From: Bugulina stolonifera
Lineage: Eukaryota > Bryozoa > Gymnolaemata > Cheilostomatida > Bugulidae
NCBI GenBank assembly: GCA_935421135.1
Contig: OW285187.1
Span: forward strand, 13,913,929 to 13,977,928
Length of the DNA stretch: 64,000 bases
Direction: 5' to 3'
Shown: positions 14,801 through 26,126 of the stretch, one piece after another
Numbering within the stretch: the stretch's first letter is position 1
Layout of the letters: each line of letters opens with the position of its first letter
The notes under the pieces: generated by a model
The model's database searches: none
Told to the model about the DNA's origin: nothing
What the model saw: the letters and a program-made list of their open reading frames with translations, nothing else
Position numbers and translations under genes: made by a program

Positions 14801-17800
14801 AGGTGGTTCCACTCACCATTAGGCCAGTAGAGAAGTCCACTCTCCTTGCCAGTGATGACCACAGTAGCGTTGAGTCCACTCATTCCTGCTCTCATAACTC
14901 TGGGTGACGTGGCTGACCAGTCCGTCCAGAACATCAGCCTGTAACAGTTAGGTAGACACAGAGTTGGCTACTACCTCTTATATAGTTTCAGATATTCCAT
15001 ATAAAAAATGAGTAGAGTATGTACAGTTGACCAATGAGTAGCCAACACACAGCAAGCAGTAATCTACATAAAATAACGTACATGTAGATTTACATGTACA
15101 GAGAACTACTAGCTGTCTGTAGCAGTAGGTAGAGATGGTAGCAGTATGTATTGGTAGAATATAGAAGTAGATCTACAGTGTACATGGAACAAAAACAGTG
15201 CACAGGTGACAAGTAGCTGTTAGCAATTGTGCGTTTAACAATTGATTCATAAATGCGTGATACATCTGAGAGTCCTATTTCCAACTGGACTTCTACCATA
15301 CATATTATACTCAAAAGCAGTTACAGAGTAGTAGGGGATAGAGGTAATAGGGGTAGCACTACATCACATACCCATGTAGAGGGAATATATCAAGACCTCG
15401 TGGGTTCTCCAGCAGATCAGGGTAAGTCTCATTATTTTGGAGTATAGTTCTCCTCCAATGAGTGAAGATGGTGAATATTTCAATCTTTGGTGTGGTAGAG
15501 TCTAGCAGGTAGATGTTATCACTCTCCCAGTCTAAACTCAAACTCTCTATCTTACCTAGGTTCCCAGAGACAAGAGTTTGTGGTGTGGGGAACGGAGCAC
15601 TGATGTTATAGTACTACAACAACAGCAATAATCTACACTTACTCTCAGTCCATATCCATACATGAGAGAAGATATAAATGTTATTGTATTACAGAACTAT
15701 CAACTGGATGGAGGGGATTATGTAGAGGATTAACAACTTGTTTGTCAACATGAAATCTTCACTTTGTACTTGCAGTGTAGTAGTTACTAGGAACTAGCAC
15801 AGGTTTACTTAGTACAGCTACACTAATGCACATACATTTGCCATGCTACAGTAGGTACCAGGTTGTGTGAATCATGATTGGCAGGGAGATAAAAGGCACC
15901 TGATATTAGACGAGCCAAAGTGTTGTTGTGAAGATGATATCATACTCATACACATACACATACACACTGCACATATATGTATAAATGTATACATTATTTG
16001 TATATAATCACAATATTCAATCATGTACTTTATAACACGGGTGAGTGCATAGTAATATAATAGATAAGTATAATGAAACAAACAAAGGTATTGAGTAATA
16101 CATATAACTCTTATAAGACACCAATCAGACTAGCAAAATATATAATGACAAGGTAGACAGTGTAGACAGTGTGGAGATGGAGAGATAGAAATTGTTATTC
16201 CAACTAACACTACGATGCTGGTGAACTCTACTGTAATACGTGTAGTAGTAGTTGTATACACACAGAGGACAAACAACTCCAGTGTTGTACACACACATGG
16301 GGAGTAGGCCTACTGGTATAATATTAAAACAATGTAATATGATATTACCATGACTGAGTCGGAGTCCTGGTCGGCCCAGAACAGGATGTCTCTGTTGTAA
16401 TCAAACTCTACAGAGTATATCTCACTAACTGTAGTTCCTTTCACGAGAAATTCTTTTCTCCGGCTCACAAGATCGTATCTAGCAACACAAAGACACAGCA
16501 TAGTGGCACATAGTCAGTAAACTGCTATTCTTCTTCAAACATACCAAAATTATATTTGGCCACAAGATAATTAAAACATACCAAATAATATTCACAAGAA
16601 AGCCTACATAGTATAACTATAAAGAGACTATATGACGTATAAGTGTGGATTACACAAGTCATATACAATGTACATATGTTTCGGTTTAAACAAGTATGCA
16701 GTAGCATTGATAACCATAAATTAGTTTTATATCGTACACAAGCAGAATAAAATTGTGGAAAAGAGACACGGTTATGTGTCACATAAATGTACATGTCCTG
16801 TATGCGGCACATGTACATATACATGTACCGTACACTGTATAATGAAGGATATATATACATATATAGTGTAGTATAAAGCCACTCACTTGTATATGTCAGT
16901 ACCGGTGCTGTATATTATAAAGTCACTCACTTGTATATGTCAGTACCAGTGCTGTATATTATAAAGTCAGTTTTGTTTGTATTGGGGCAGTGTCTGTGGA
17001 TCTTATCATATTTGTGATTGTCTCCCCCTTGACATACATCTCCCGGGATCTTTCTGTAACCTAGCAACAACAATAACATTGTACCCTAGCACGCCTACTC
17101 TGTCCTGCTGAGACAACACCAATTACCGGTGACTATTAATTTCTACGAATAAAGGAGTCGGCGCTAAACACCTTGTGCTGCTGAGTGTAAAATTATTATA
17201 TATCCTCGAGTTGTCACTATCTGCTGCCCATTCACACAATATCTGCTCTCCTCTGTTCATAATTAGACAAATACACTTTTTGAAAACTTCAATCATTTCA
17301 TGTAAACAAGTAAAACCAGTTACCTCAGACAATAACACATATAATAACGTGAGTATGCAAAACTTATCCCTTTGCAAAGTTGCTGGCATTACGTGGCCAT
17401 AAAGGAATTGAAATAAAAATTAAAACAGTCCACTTAGTTAAAGTAGTGCTCATTTATTGACTAACTAACCTTTGGTGATTTCATAGCTGGTACCATAGGG
17501 ACAGAAGTCGGGTTTCTGGAGAGTAATATTCACTACATCGTAGTCTCTCACACAACCAATATCATCGGTAAAGTGGATAGAGGGTAGTGGATTCCATATA
17601 TCTTCTGTTTCATTCACTCTTATGTATCCATAGTCACTGATCAAGTCAATAGTATGAGTGTAATAAAATGTAGCCTATATATATAAGTAACCAGTTAGTG
17701 GTCCGACACACAGCTTATAGCACAGTGTGTTCAACATCAGCACAATATACTACCAACTAATAGAAACAATGTCTTGCATTCTAAAATCAATCGTATACTG

Positions 17801-20800
17801 TTATGGACTATGAGAATGGACTATGAGAATACACAATGAAGTAAACATACGACAGTCTAAAACCAGTAGACTAATGAGAGTGCGCCATGGTTAGTGTTGC
17901 GCCATGTTTAGTGTAGGGTATGGAAGTACATGTAGTAGATAGACTAAAGTACTCACCACTCGTAGTCTGAGCGTACACACTTGCAGGTTTTAGAATACTT
18001 CAGTCGTTCGTAATCCTTGCCGTTGAAACAGAATGAGGAAGGAATTTTCCTCTCAATCACTTCCTGTTCACCGAGTAAACATATCTCCTTGCTCGTTACA
18101 TTAACACCAGGAGACCAGTCCTTATAGTCGGTAGAATTACATGATCCTACAGAGAAGTATTACAATGCGCATGTATATCTACATCTACACACATACTGTA
18201 CATATAAGCCTGTATTGTGTACACATGTGATGTAGATTGTGCACGTACAAAACATTTACAGACCCAGATTTTGACTACGAGTTTATTACTGAAATCGGTC
18301 TATTTAGTGATGCTAATAGTTGATATTACATCTGGTATAATGCATACATGTTATATGTGACTGTGTACTATACCATTTACAGGGTGATACAGCCTTGTAA
18401 CATTTATCTATATAATTTCTCTAACAGAAAGTTCAATGCATTACACATTAGCAGACTCATTTCTATCCATTATCAAGGAGAGAATACACCAGTATAATAA
18501 CAACATTACATTTGTCAATCAGACATGAAAGTTGAGATAATCAATAGTTAGCTATAGATAGAGTGGAGTAGAGCTTATGTACAATGTATATGTATTATTA
18601 CAGCACCATACATGCCAATTGTGGGCAATCAATGTGCTAGTTAGTTCCATGACCTAACGGTGGATGTTCATCATAGAGAGAATGAGAGAGAGAGAGTGAG
18701 TGATGCCAGCTAACCGATACAACCAGAGTTATAATAATAATGGTCATACAATGGTGCAGAACTAGTAATGTATTAGAGATTATTGATTATATAATAATTG
18801 AATATGCAACTTCCAATCAAAGCTGAATAGAGCCATATAATATACAATGCAACGCTGCAGCACATGTTCATGTACATTGTATATACATATAATATACAAT
18901 GCAACGCTGCAGCACATGTTCATGTACATTGTATATACATATAATATACAATGTAACTCTGCAGTGCATGTCAATGTACATTGTATATGCACACTTTAGA
19001 TAATCATTGCTACAGCTGATTTTGAGCCTTTGCCTTACCTAATCTGGACACATAGATTGCTTCCAACTAACTAGATATAGAAATGAGTAAAATCTCAGTC
19101 TAGACATCATAGGATAACCCTTAGGCCTACTCTATAGTGTACATATTGTACATACAATTATGCCCACACCACATGTGGTAAGGTAATCCCATATACTTAG
19201 CTACCATCTATGAAGTCAACATTTTTTTATTTGACTAAATCCTTTTTCCCTCGAGACTTAATTGAACATTTAGCATTGACATTCGGCACACAAGACAACA
19301 CACTAATATGGTACACACAATCTACATAATGTACAACAGTAAAACATGTAGGCCTTTACTACGCAAGTACTAACTACGGACATACACTATAACTTCTGTG
19401 TGTCTTACCTGGGAATATGTTGACTAGGTTGACATGTACAATAATCCACGAATGTCTACCAGGCTTGGAGCCCCAGATGGAGAAGTTTCCACTCTTAGTA
19501 CCAGGTTCAGTGAGCAGCCCATACACATTCATATACTCATCACTGAATGTGTATTCATTCCATGTCTCCCCCTCGTCATGGGAATATCTGCATTTTAGTA
19601 AAGCTGTTTTGTGAACACCATAGTCATCAATTAATAAGTCATGTCAATATAACATAGTACATGTATATTATTATCATGATGGATGTGAATAAAATCCCCA
19701 TAGTATCAAACCATTGACATTACTAAACATCTTACCTAAAACTATTGACCACATAACATATATTAATCTATACCCTGTACTGAACTACACAGCAATAGTG
19801 ACTATGACATATGTACATTATATATAGTATGCTGTCGCATGCTGCACACATATACATGTATAACCATATCACCATATTATACTTACATCAGCGTTTTTGT
19901 CACCTTCCTCAAAGGAACCAAAACAATCAGGTTTCCATGATCTCCAAAGTTATAAGTATAGTTTCCACGAGCAATCTAAAGAACAAGAAAGCAGTTAATA
20001 GTTGACTTACTTTAGAACGTGTTGTATTATAATTATAAACACTTACTGTGCTGCATACAACCAGTGATAAAATAATAACAGCCACAAGAACAAAACCCGT
20101 ACGTACTTCTTTCCAGTTAAATCCAGCATCTGTGGAGAGAAATATAGAAGGGTTGGTTTCCTGTTTGAGGGTGTAGCCCAACACACCGGCCCCCAGTACC
20201 AGTCCGACAGCGTTTGAGCTGCTCAACAGTCCTTCGGATCGATAGCTGCTACCAAAGAGGAAGTCTTGTAGAAGATGTAATGTGCAGCCAGTATACTGCA
20301 AAACAATAGTTGTATTTAGTGTTAGATGTATATTAGTTCACTAGTCTAATCACAGACAGAAAAACCATACTACATGGCTATGTGATCATTCTTTTTATGT
20401 CTAATCATTCTTTTTATAAGTAATTCATCACTGAGCAATCAGCAACTCGGTTCTGCAACTGTGAAGAGAACCCATCCCTGACTGTGGTTTGAACCCGAGG
20501 CCTCTATGGCACCTAATCACCTAAGACAGCAAACAGAATACATTACTACTACACCAGCTTGGCATGCTTAGAAACGGGAGCCTCGCCTCAGGTTCAAACA
20601 CTAGTCAGGGGTCGGTTATTTTCACAGATGTGGAACCAAGAGTTTATGACTGCTTTGTGGTAAACTCCTTGTAAAGAGAAAGATCATATACTACGATTCA
20701 CATATAGTCATATACTATACGTTCATGTACACACATGCAAATATGATACAAAAAACATCAGTATATATAATGTACATCTGCAAAACATATCACCTGCATG

Positions 20801-23800
20801 AATATGCACTACTGGTTGACTATGCAAGTACACACTAAGGCTAGGTAATGTCGCAGTGTTATTCATGCTACACTAACAATGTCAATATGACCCGACCTGA
20901 GGAATAAGGTTTAAGGAAATGATGACACACCTGCATAGATTTGCAAAGAGAATACATTAACATGCATGCGGTTGTTAACCAGGGAATTATAATAATTTCA
21001 ATTCATTTTTTCTATTACGAAATTAATACAGTATCAGGACAGTACTCCACCAATGATGAGTGTGCATAGAAAACAAAGATATGTCTGTGAGAAGCCTACC
21101 CAGAAGCAGTGAGTGTGCCTGGAGTCCATGTCCCTGTAAGGGGCAGAGATGTGTGTCCACTCGCCTCCCTTATCAAAGGTTATACGGGTAGTCTGGTTCA
21201 TGTCAGCTAAAGAGGAGGCATTACCACTGCTGTTGGAGAGGAACTGGGAGGCTATATAGATACCTTTCAGTCCTTTAACTTTGTGAACATCTGCAAACGG
21301 CTTGGTGTAGTATCGTCTGAAAACAGAGTAGCTACACCATAGAACCATTAGTCACTCACTACAGTGCTCTGTTGTTAGCCAGAAATATATCCCAACTTTT
21401 CTATGCCCTTGCCAATTGTATGCGACAGGCTGAAGACAGAACAACTCTTAAAACTGGTAACACATTACGATGGTCTTGGGAGGGGTGCCTTTTCGATCAT
21501 ATTAATATGGTGATTAGCCCAATTGATGATGAAGCAATTTTGCCAATTACACAATATAATACCAATAGATGTTAATACAATGTCCTGTATATAAATTGTT
21601 GCTAGATGATGATATCTGCATTGGCCAACATGTAATACACATACAAGTAGTAGACTAACAGTAAATGACTTACAGACCAGGCAGAGCAGTGCCACTCACT
21701 GATGATGAACTGATATACACAATGTTAGGTAGAGATAGTGTGTACTGAGTTCCAGTAGAATCGGAGACGTACAGGTGGGTGGATTTGACTGCATGGACAA
21801 CACAAACCATAACCCTATCTTCATCAGCATCTACTATATAGTACTCCTGTGGAAAACAAGCTACCTGTTATACTCGGGTACTATAACATGTATAATTACA
21901 GGTAGCATCAATGTCCTCAGAACTACTGGAACCATGAGATTTAGAAAACGGACACTGGACACTGACTGTAACAGTCACTGGACACTGACTGTAACAGTCA
22001 CTGGACACTGACTGTAACAGTCACTGGACACTGACTGTAACAGTCACTGGACACTGACTGTAACAGTCACTGGAACACTGATTATAATAATTAACATATA
22101 TAGAGTAACAACTCTTTACTAATACTCTATCTCTATAAAATAGAGTATAGGTATAGGGAACTAATTATCATAGCAGGAGACGACTGTTTTCAGTTATACT
22201 CTTATATACAATAGATACATAACAAGTAGTAGAATAATATGACTACATGCCTGCCAACTTTTCATCTTATAAGATGCAGATAAATAGGGATAAAACAAAA
22301 CAAGACATGCTACTACTTGTCATCACGAAACAGCAAAAAGCTACCAAAAAAGGAATAATTTCCTGATACAAGTACTTGGTGGTTAATAGCCCCATGTGGG
22401 TAACAACAAAATCATAGCTTTACCAACTACATGGTACATTAGCTTGCTATAAAACACATTAATTTGCAATAGAAAACCACTTGGCAACTAACTGCATCCT
22501 TAATGATAGAAAACTATTCCATAATATTGCATATATGTGCATGCTTGATAACACATAGCATGTTGTATTATTACTATAATAACTAGATGATTATATATAA
22601 TGTTACCATACGGCCTAGTACAGAAATATAGTCTATTTGCCCTGTAACATAATACTTCATATTTGACGATAATGTACATATTAAACATCTAACACTCAGG
22701 CCATGAGCAATATTACACACCAAAGTAAATCAATATGCTATAATAAGAAATGAAAGAACAATACATAATACGACCATGTCACATGATAATCTAGTTGGCA
22801 ATTGTATTTATGAATAAATATGATTGTACATGACCAATGGTAGGTGGTTTAAATTTGAAAATATGAGTGGCATTGGGTTACAACAGTTCGAAATTACTGT
22901 CTTCTGGTTGGTGAGGGCTGTCAGTCCAATGGTTATAATATATTATATGTATAGGCTAATTTACTACTATAGGTACCTATTGGTGTGTCATGTTAACTTA
23001 CGGTCAGCCATCTTCATTTCTAGAATTCTCCTGATCGTCTAATGCAATTATTTGAATAAAAGTTATATGGCTTTATCTCACCTGTTACATGTACTAATCT
23101 TATATTATATCTGTCATGAGATGCCTACCTACATCCTACATTATCATTCAACTGTACACAGCATATACAGTACATACCTGGTTGGAGTAGTTAGCTAGCA
23201 CAGGAAACTCAGCCTTCATGAAGTTGGTTCCATTCTTGGCCACATATAGGGATAACTTAGAAGATGTCACATATGGCAGCTACAATGGTTGTACAATACA
23301 TCAATTAATCTTGAGAATATTGAACAGTGCTCTATTGCAACTGTATACACAAGAACTGAAAAAGAGTTTTGTAAGAGAAATTGGTATGGATTCAATAGTA
23401 AAGTGAGGACAACTCACCGCCCTCTTTGTTGCAAACATGAAAGAACCCTCAATCTGAAAGCCAACAACATTAGATACAACAACCCGTTCCTTAATCCCGT
23501 CGTCATAGGTCAGCTCTTGCACATCATACACATTAGCCACAGCCGATATGCCCAGGAAACTGGGTACCATCACAAATATCTGGTCAGCGTTCCAGCCCCT
23601 GGTATGAAATAAGATATATTATATATTATACATATTACTGTATTACACTATTACATATGCATCAGTATTCAAACTAATATAGCCAATATTGACTGATTAA
23701 TTCTAGTCAAGCATTATTCAATACTTTCCATTACTCAAGAAGCTATGGTCACATGACTGGACTACTACAATACCATCATGACTAAACAAATAATTTATAT

Positions 23801-26126
23801 TCAATTCACCTCTATGTGCCTGGTACAAAAGGGGTGTACTTGTATAACTGCTAAAACCGTACTTGAGCCAGACCGAATCAATAAAAACACTAATATGTAT
23901 ATTTCATAATTTTTGTTCACCTACAAGGAAGTAGCATACATTGTATGTTATACATTGTATGTTAGTTGATAATATCTGGGATATCTCCTTCGATTATCAC
24001 TACATGACTTACCCTGGATATTCACCTAGATTATTTGCTCATTATTATCAGTTGTTTAAAATATTTAAAATTTGTTTTTTTGATAAAATCTATACTAGGA
24101 ATGTATGTGTATTTAGAAGATCATTTCAGTACAAAAATTACTCTATAGTCTATAGGCCTATTAATACATTTATTATGGTGTTAGGTGGGAGAACAGCTAC
24201 ACCTAATAGTCTCCAACTTAGTCAGCTGACTCACCATTGAAAATCATGAACGTTGGATTTAACCAGAGTCCATTCTGCTCCAAAATCATAGGAAATGTAA
24301 AGATTTCTTCTGATGCCGCCAAATGAGGAGTTTGCAGAACCATATGCAACGACAACATCCTCTCTTACAGGATGAAAAACAATGGTAATGGGTTGAAAAT
24401 CCACATGCACAGTTGTGAATTGTCTCAAGTTTCTGGTGTACACAATCAGTCGATTGGCTGTATCAGTAAATATGTAGCTAGTCTAAAAAACAACAAATAA
24501 ATCTCATCACCACACTGCAATACTCTAAGGACATGTATAAACAAACATTATGACTTATTAATCCCTGGATCAGAACTACTTATTACAAAAGTAGACTAAA
24601 AAATTTTTATGGATTCACACAGACTTTGAAATTCTCAATTCCTCTAATAAGCCAGGAGGTAGACAACCACTAACTTACAGCAGAAATTCTGGAGCTTTGA
24701 ACTGAAGAAGCGTGGTATAAATTATCAATGCTGGCGTACTTCGTCACTCCACCAACATGTGTACATAGACAGCTCCATCCTTGAGCTACCACATTTGTGA
24801 AATTTCGACCATAGTCGGTGGAGATGTACAGATTAGATCGTTTACTTCTACCATACGACTTAGTGAGGGCGACGACATCAGGTGTCTTTCCAGCCCAACT
24901 TATCATGGCGTTAGTGTGATCATCTTGAAGGTCAAACTAGAAATACAAACCAAATTACTTCTAAATATAATTTTAAGCGCTCCTACACCATCACTCTGGC
25001 ATAAAATTAATAAACCTGCCAAATGCAATATAAGCCTCAAGCTAACATAGCCTGTATTAAGTAGATATACGTTTAGCTGCTCTCGGCTGCTGGACAGTAA
25101 AACCATATCGCCATACAAGCAGCCATAACATTATTTAAATGACAGTTTGACACCAAATACTTGGCTTCACTGAGTACCATTCCAATACCAGCCTATCACA
25201 ATTAAGATAAAGATTTGAAATTTTCAACTGCAAAAGAAAAAAAAAAGTTTCCAATTAGGCCTTCGCCTATTAAATAGTCACCAACAGGTCGAAGTTGTAG
25301 TAGAGTTGGAGGCCTATAGTTTTTGGCTGTTCAAAAATCATCTGTCAAATGTTTCAATTGACAAGTCTAAGATTATTTGTTCAAATTAAATGGCAAATTT
25401 TAATTCAAAACTTTACAAGATCGAATGCGGTTTCTGGTGAAAATCTTATTAATGAAATCCATGATATTAAATGCAGGCTAAATAAACTAGGCTATTGAAA
25501 CAACAACAGTTACTGTTAGTTAATTAGATAGCTATAGCTTATTAGAAGGTCAAAAGCATAATTTCGCACAATTGAATTTTTGAATCCAATTTTAGTTATA
25601 AAATAATTGTTTCAGTTACAGTTCAGTCAATAATCAATGCATATATTTCATATTTCTATGCATAGGCCTACTACACTTATACTTAACTATGCCATATTAT
25701 TGGTATTGTGTAATTGCACATAGCAGAGCACAACCACTAAATCATAAAGATAAACACAAACAGATTGAGATTACAGAATGAGAATGGAGAAAATAAGATA
25801 ACCAATTGAATTCAATTATCAATATTTTTAATCTTTCTTACCTTCGTGCTGTAGGGTAGCCGGGAGTGAGTGTCCCTATCAGTAGACCTTTTTTTTCTTT
25901 TACCACCTGGAACATCAAGGTGGATAGATTCTGATTGTACATCTATCTTATGCAAATCTGCTGCATGTTCAACCTCCTTGCCTTTAGGTAAGGAAGATGC
26001 TGGTAGAGTAATTTCAATGATGTCTTCTTGATTTTCAAAGACGCTAGGAGATCTGCTGTATAATGTTTCACAAAGTATCTGTCTCATAAAAAGAAACACA
26101 ACAAAACTAAAAAGCTGGTGTTTCAT
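300..26126 (-). CDS. SORL1: SORL1/SorLA-like sorting receptor, 37 exons seen, 3' end outside window
   Basis: Type I endosomal sorting receptor of the VPS10/LDLR family. Exons 5' to 3' on the minus strand: 25842-26126, 24679-24936, 24235-24482, 23418-23598, 23178-23279, 21674-21846, 21100-21316, 20107-20295, 19887-19975, 19409-19587, 17957-18146, 17470-17636, 16931-17060, 16349-16478, 15372-15613, 14817-14938, 12031-12182, 11698-11817, 10229-10463, 9902-10027, 8755-8874, 8356-8472, 7801-7969, 7554-7672, 7303-7419, 6577-6711, 6108-6239, 5610-5853, 5147-5349, 4524-4666, 3350-3457, 2693-2945, 2149-2277, 1961-2046, 1411-1609, 822-970, 300-468. Every junction keeps one open frame (6127 nt). Domain order matches SorLA: signal and propeptide, VPS10, 10CC, YWTD propeller, EGF, LDLR-A, FN3. 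The sixth FN3, membrane segment and tail should lie left of base 1. Human SorLA is about 2214 aa, so roughly 170 residues are missing, as expected from the cut. Confidence 0.93.
2336..2456. repeat. 23-bp minisatellite, about 5 copies
   Basis: The unit GCACTAYTTCTAGTGCTACA plus TCC occurs about 5.3 times head to tail, in an intron of the SORL1-like gene. The first two copies carry T, the rest C, at the variable site. Confidence 0.92.
3521..4427 (-). mobile_element. hAT transposon relic with intact ends, 907 bp
   Basis: The ends CAGGGTTCTCAACC and, inverted, CAGGGGTTCTCAAAGG are hAT/Charlie-type terminal repeats. A perfect 8-bp duplication GCCTATAC flanks the element (3513-3520 and 4428-4435). 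On the minus strand a hAT-transposase-like segment is readable at about 4035-4205 ([20 protein letters not shown], then [19 protein letters not shown]); elsewhere stops break it. It is an internally deleted, dead copy in the intron between SORL1-like exons 30 and 31. Confidence 0.9.
4725..5004. repeat. 27-bp GC-rich minisatellite, about 10 copies
   Basis: The unit GGGCACCTGCTCAGCTAGAC plus CACCGGC is repeated about ten times between exons 29 and 30. Copies at both ends are diverged (GGGCACTTGCTCAGCTACAC on the left, GAGCAGCTGCTCAG on the right). Because 27 is divisible by three, it opens long ORFs on both strands that are artefacts. Confidence 0.93.
5610..10027 (-). CDS. SORL1: SORL1-like LDLR class A repeat cluster, nine repeats (exons 20-28)
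   Basis: Nine class A repeats, most of them one exon each; the fifth spans exons 23-24, and the ninth shares exon 28 with the start of FN3. The canonical calcium motif is intact in repeats 1-5 and 9: [42 protein letters not shown] and DCSDGSDE. Repeats 6-8 are degenerate: [17 protein letters not shown] and NCFGGTDE. Human SorLA has eleven repeats, so two are missing or were lost. These repeats bind basic ligands in related receptors. The introns are swollen by tandem repeats at 6769-7302 and 9125-9860. Confidence 0.9.
6769..7302. repeat. 52-bp minisatellite carrying a splice-donor-like sequence, about 10 copies
   Basis: The unit (ATAGCTACACTTACACTATA, then CATACAYACTGTATATACAY and ATCATTACACTA) occurs about ten times. 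The last copy runs directly into exon 25 (7303-7419), so the exon's real gtaagt donor is part of the repeat unit. Each further copy contains the same TGTAAGTGTAGCT on the gene strand. Confidence 0.92.
9125..9860. repeat. GT-rich short tandem array
   Basis: About 735 bp of degenerate 14-18-bp units (AGTGTACTGTGTGTGC and variants), grading from a (GT)n run at 9187-9215. It lies between SORL1-like exons 20 and 21. It generates spurious His/Thr-rich and Cys/Val-rich ORFs on the two strands. Confidence 0.9.
10229..10463 (-). CDS. SORL1: SORL1-like EGF-like exon
   Basis: A single exon follows the YWTD propeller, as in SorLA. It begins [16 protein letters not shown] and contains an EGF-like cysteine pattern ([35 protein letters not shown]). 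The usual SorLA EGF region is likewise followed by a second cysteine-rich piece before the LDLR-A cluster. It is entered in phase 0 and leaves in phase 1 into the first LDLR-A exon. Confidence 0.88.
10594..11677. repeat. 45-bp minisatellite with higher-order structure, about 24 copies
   Basis: The unit (GTAGAGGTAAGTACTATACA, then TATTATACTGTCTGTGTATA and GATGA) is repeated about 24 times and fills the intron between exons 18 and 19. Four unit variants recur in blocks of five, so the array is ordered with a period of about 225-228 bp. It opens a 290-codon frame on the minus strand that is not a gene. Confidence 0.93.
11698..16478 (-). CDS. SORL1: SORL1-like YWTD (LDLR class B) beta-propeller (exons 14-18)
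   Basis: Five exons encode a six-bladed YWTD-type propeller. Blade motifs are LFWADQD (exon 14), IYLLDST (exon 15), LMFWTDWS and LLYWPN (exon 16), IYIIDG (exon 17) and [16 protein letters not shown] (exon 18). In LDLR-family receptors this domain drives pH-dependent ligand release in endosomes. Exon 15 needs the acceptor at 15613/15614; the apparent acceptor 14 bases further into the exon would break the frame. The intron between exons 16 and 17 (12183-14816) is the longest in the gene and is mostly one TIR element. That between exons 18 and 19 (10464-11697) is almost entirely a 45-bp minisatellite. Confidence 0.9.
12287..14654. mobile_element. TIR element flanked by TTAA, about 2.4 kb, unclassified
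   Basis: The left end AGTGATCATGCAGCCTAGG and the right end CCTAGGGTGCATGATCACT are inverted repeats with one mismatch, and similarity continues to ATATCGTT about 35 bp in. Both ends abut TTAA (12283-12286 and 14655-14658), the piggyBac-type target. The ends lack the usual CCC start, and no piggyBac transposase was recognised. The short plus-strand ORFs inside (12906-13151 and 13449-13634) have no recognisable domain. It makes up almost all of the longest intron in the SORL1-like gene. Confidence 0.72.
16880..16967. repeat. 44-bp tandem duplication across a splice donor
   Basis: CACTCACTTGTATATGTCAG and the next 24 bases are present at 16880-16923 and 16924-16967, with about one mismatch. 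The unit spans the 3' end of SORL1-like exon 13 and its gtgagt donor, so two donors exist 44 nt apart. Confidence 0.88.
16931..24936 (-). CDS. SORL1: SORL1-like VPS10 propeller and 10CC module (exons 2-13)
   Basis: Luminal ligand-binding domain. It shows repeated Asp-box-like blades with the pattern S/T-x-D-x-G-x-x-[10 protein letters not shown] in exon 2, SYDFGAEW in exon 3, FDKGGEW in exon 7, STDAGFNW in exon 8 and SHDEGETW in exon 10. Exon 7 carries [17 protein letters not shown] and exon 6 [16 protein letters not shown], both close to vertebrate SorLA. Exons 11-13 (17957-18146, 17470-17636, 16931-17060) carry the cysteine-rich 10CC module, with [24 protein letters not shown] and [13 protein letters not shown]. 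The splice between exons 11 and 12 completes a cysteine codon, which supports both boundaries. Introns here hold tandem repeats at 18837-18990 and 21950-22076 and a fold-back element near 20418-20676. Confidence 0.92.
18837..18990. repeat. 52-bp tandem repeat, about 3 copies
   Basis: The unit begins ATAATATACAATGCAACGCT and continues GCAGCACATGTTCATGTACA; two copies are nearly identical and the third is diverged. It lies in the intron between exons 10 and 11 of the SORL1-like gene. Confidence 0.85.
20418..20676. repeat. Diverged fold-back element
   Basis: Left arm CCCTGACTGTGGTTTGAACC with its upstream sequence pairs imperfectly with right arm GTTCAAACACTAGTCAGGGG and its downstream sequence. 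The arms end near AAGTAATTCATCACTGAGCA and GTAAACTCCTT. It shares CCTGACTGxGGTTTGAACCC with the perfect fold-back at 27067-27322, so both belong to one family. Confidence 0.6.
21950..22076. repeat. 23-bp tandem repeat with palindromic core, about 5 copies
   Basis: The unit GACACTGACTGTAACAGTCA plus CTG is repeated about five times. Each contains the near-palindrome GACTGTAACAGTC and can form a small hairpin. It lies in the intron between exons 5 and 6 of the SORL1-like gene. Confidence 0.9.
25842..26126 (-). CDS. SORL1: SORL1-like exon 1: signal peptide and furin-cleaved propeptide
   Basis: First coding exon. The ATG at 26126 opens a hydrophobic stretch (residues 5-19, rich in F, V and L, ending near Cys19) that reads as a signal peptide. 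An acidic spacer of about 55 residues follows, then a basic cluster KRKKR at residues 76-80 just before Ser81. A dibasic furin-type site ending a short propeptide is known for VPS10 receptors, where the propeptide blocks ligand binding until cleavage. The exon ends in phase 0 at a gtaag donor (25841-25837). The next exon begins with the residues [11 protein letters not shown], which match the start of the VPS10 propeller. Confidence 0.85.

Noticed and set aside
15890..15946. Possible extra exon between YWTD exons 14 and 15
   Set aside because: It was only needed if exon 15 began at 15599; with the acceptor at 15613/15614 the phases agree without it.
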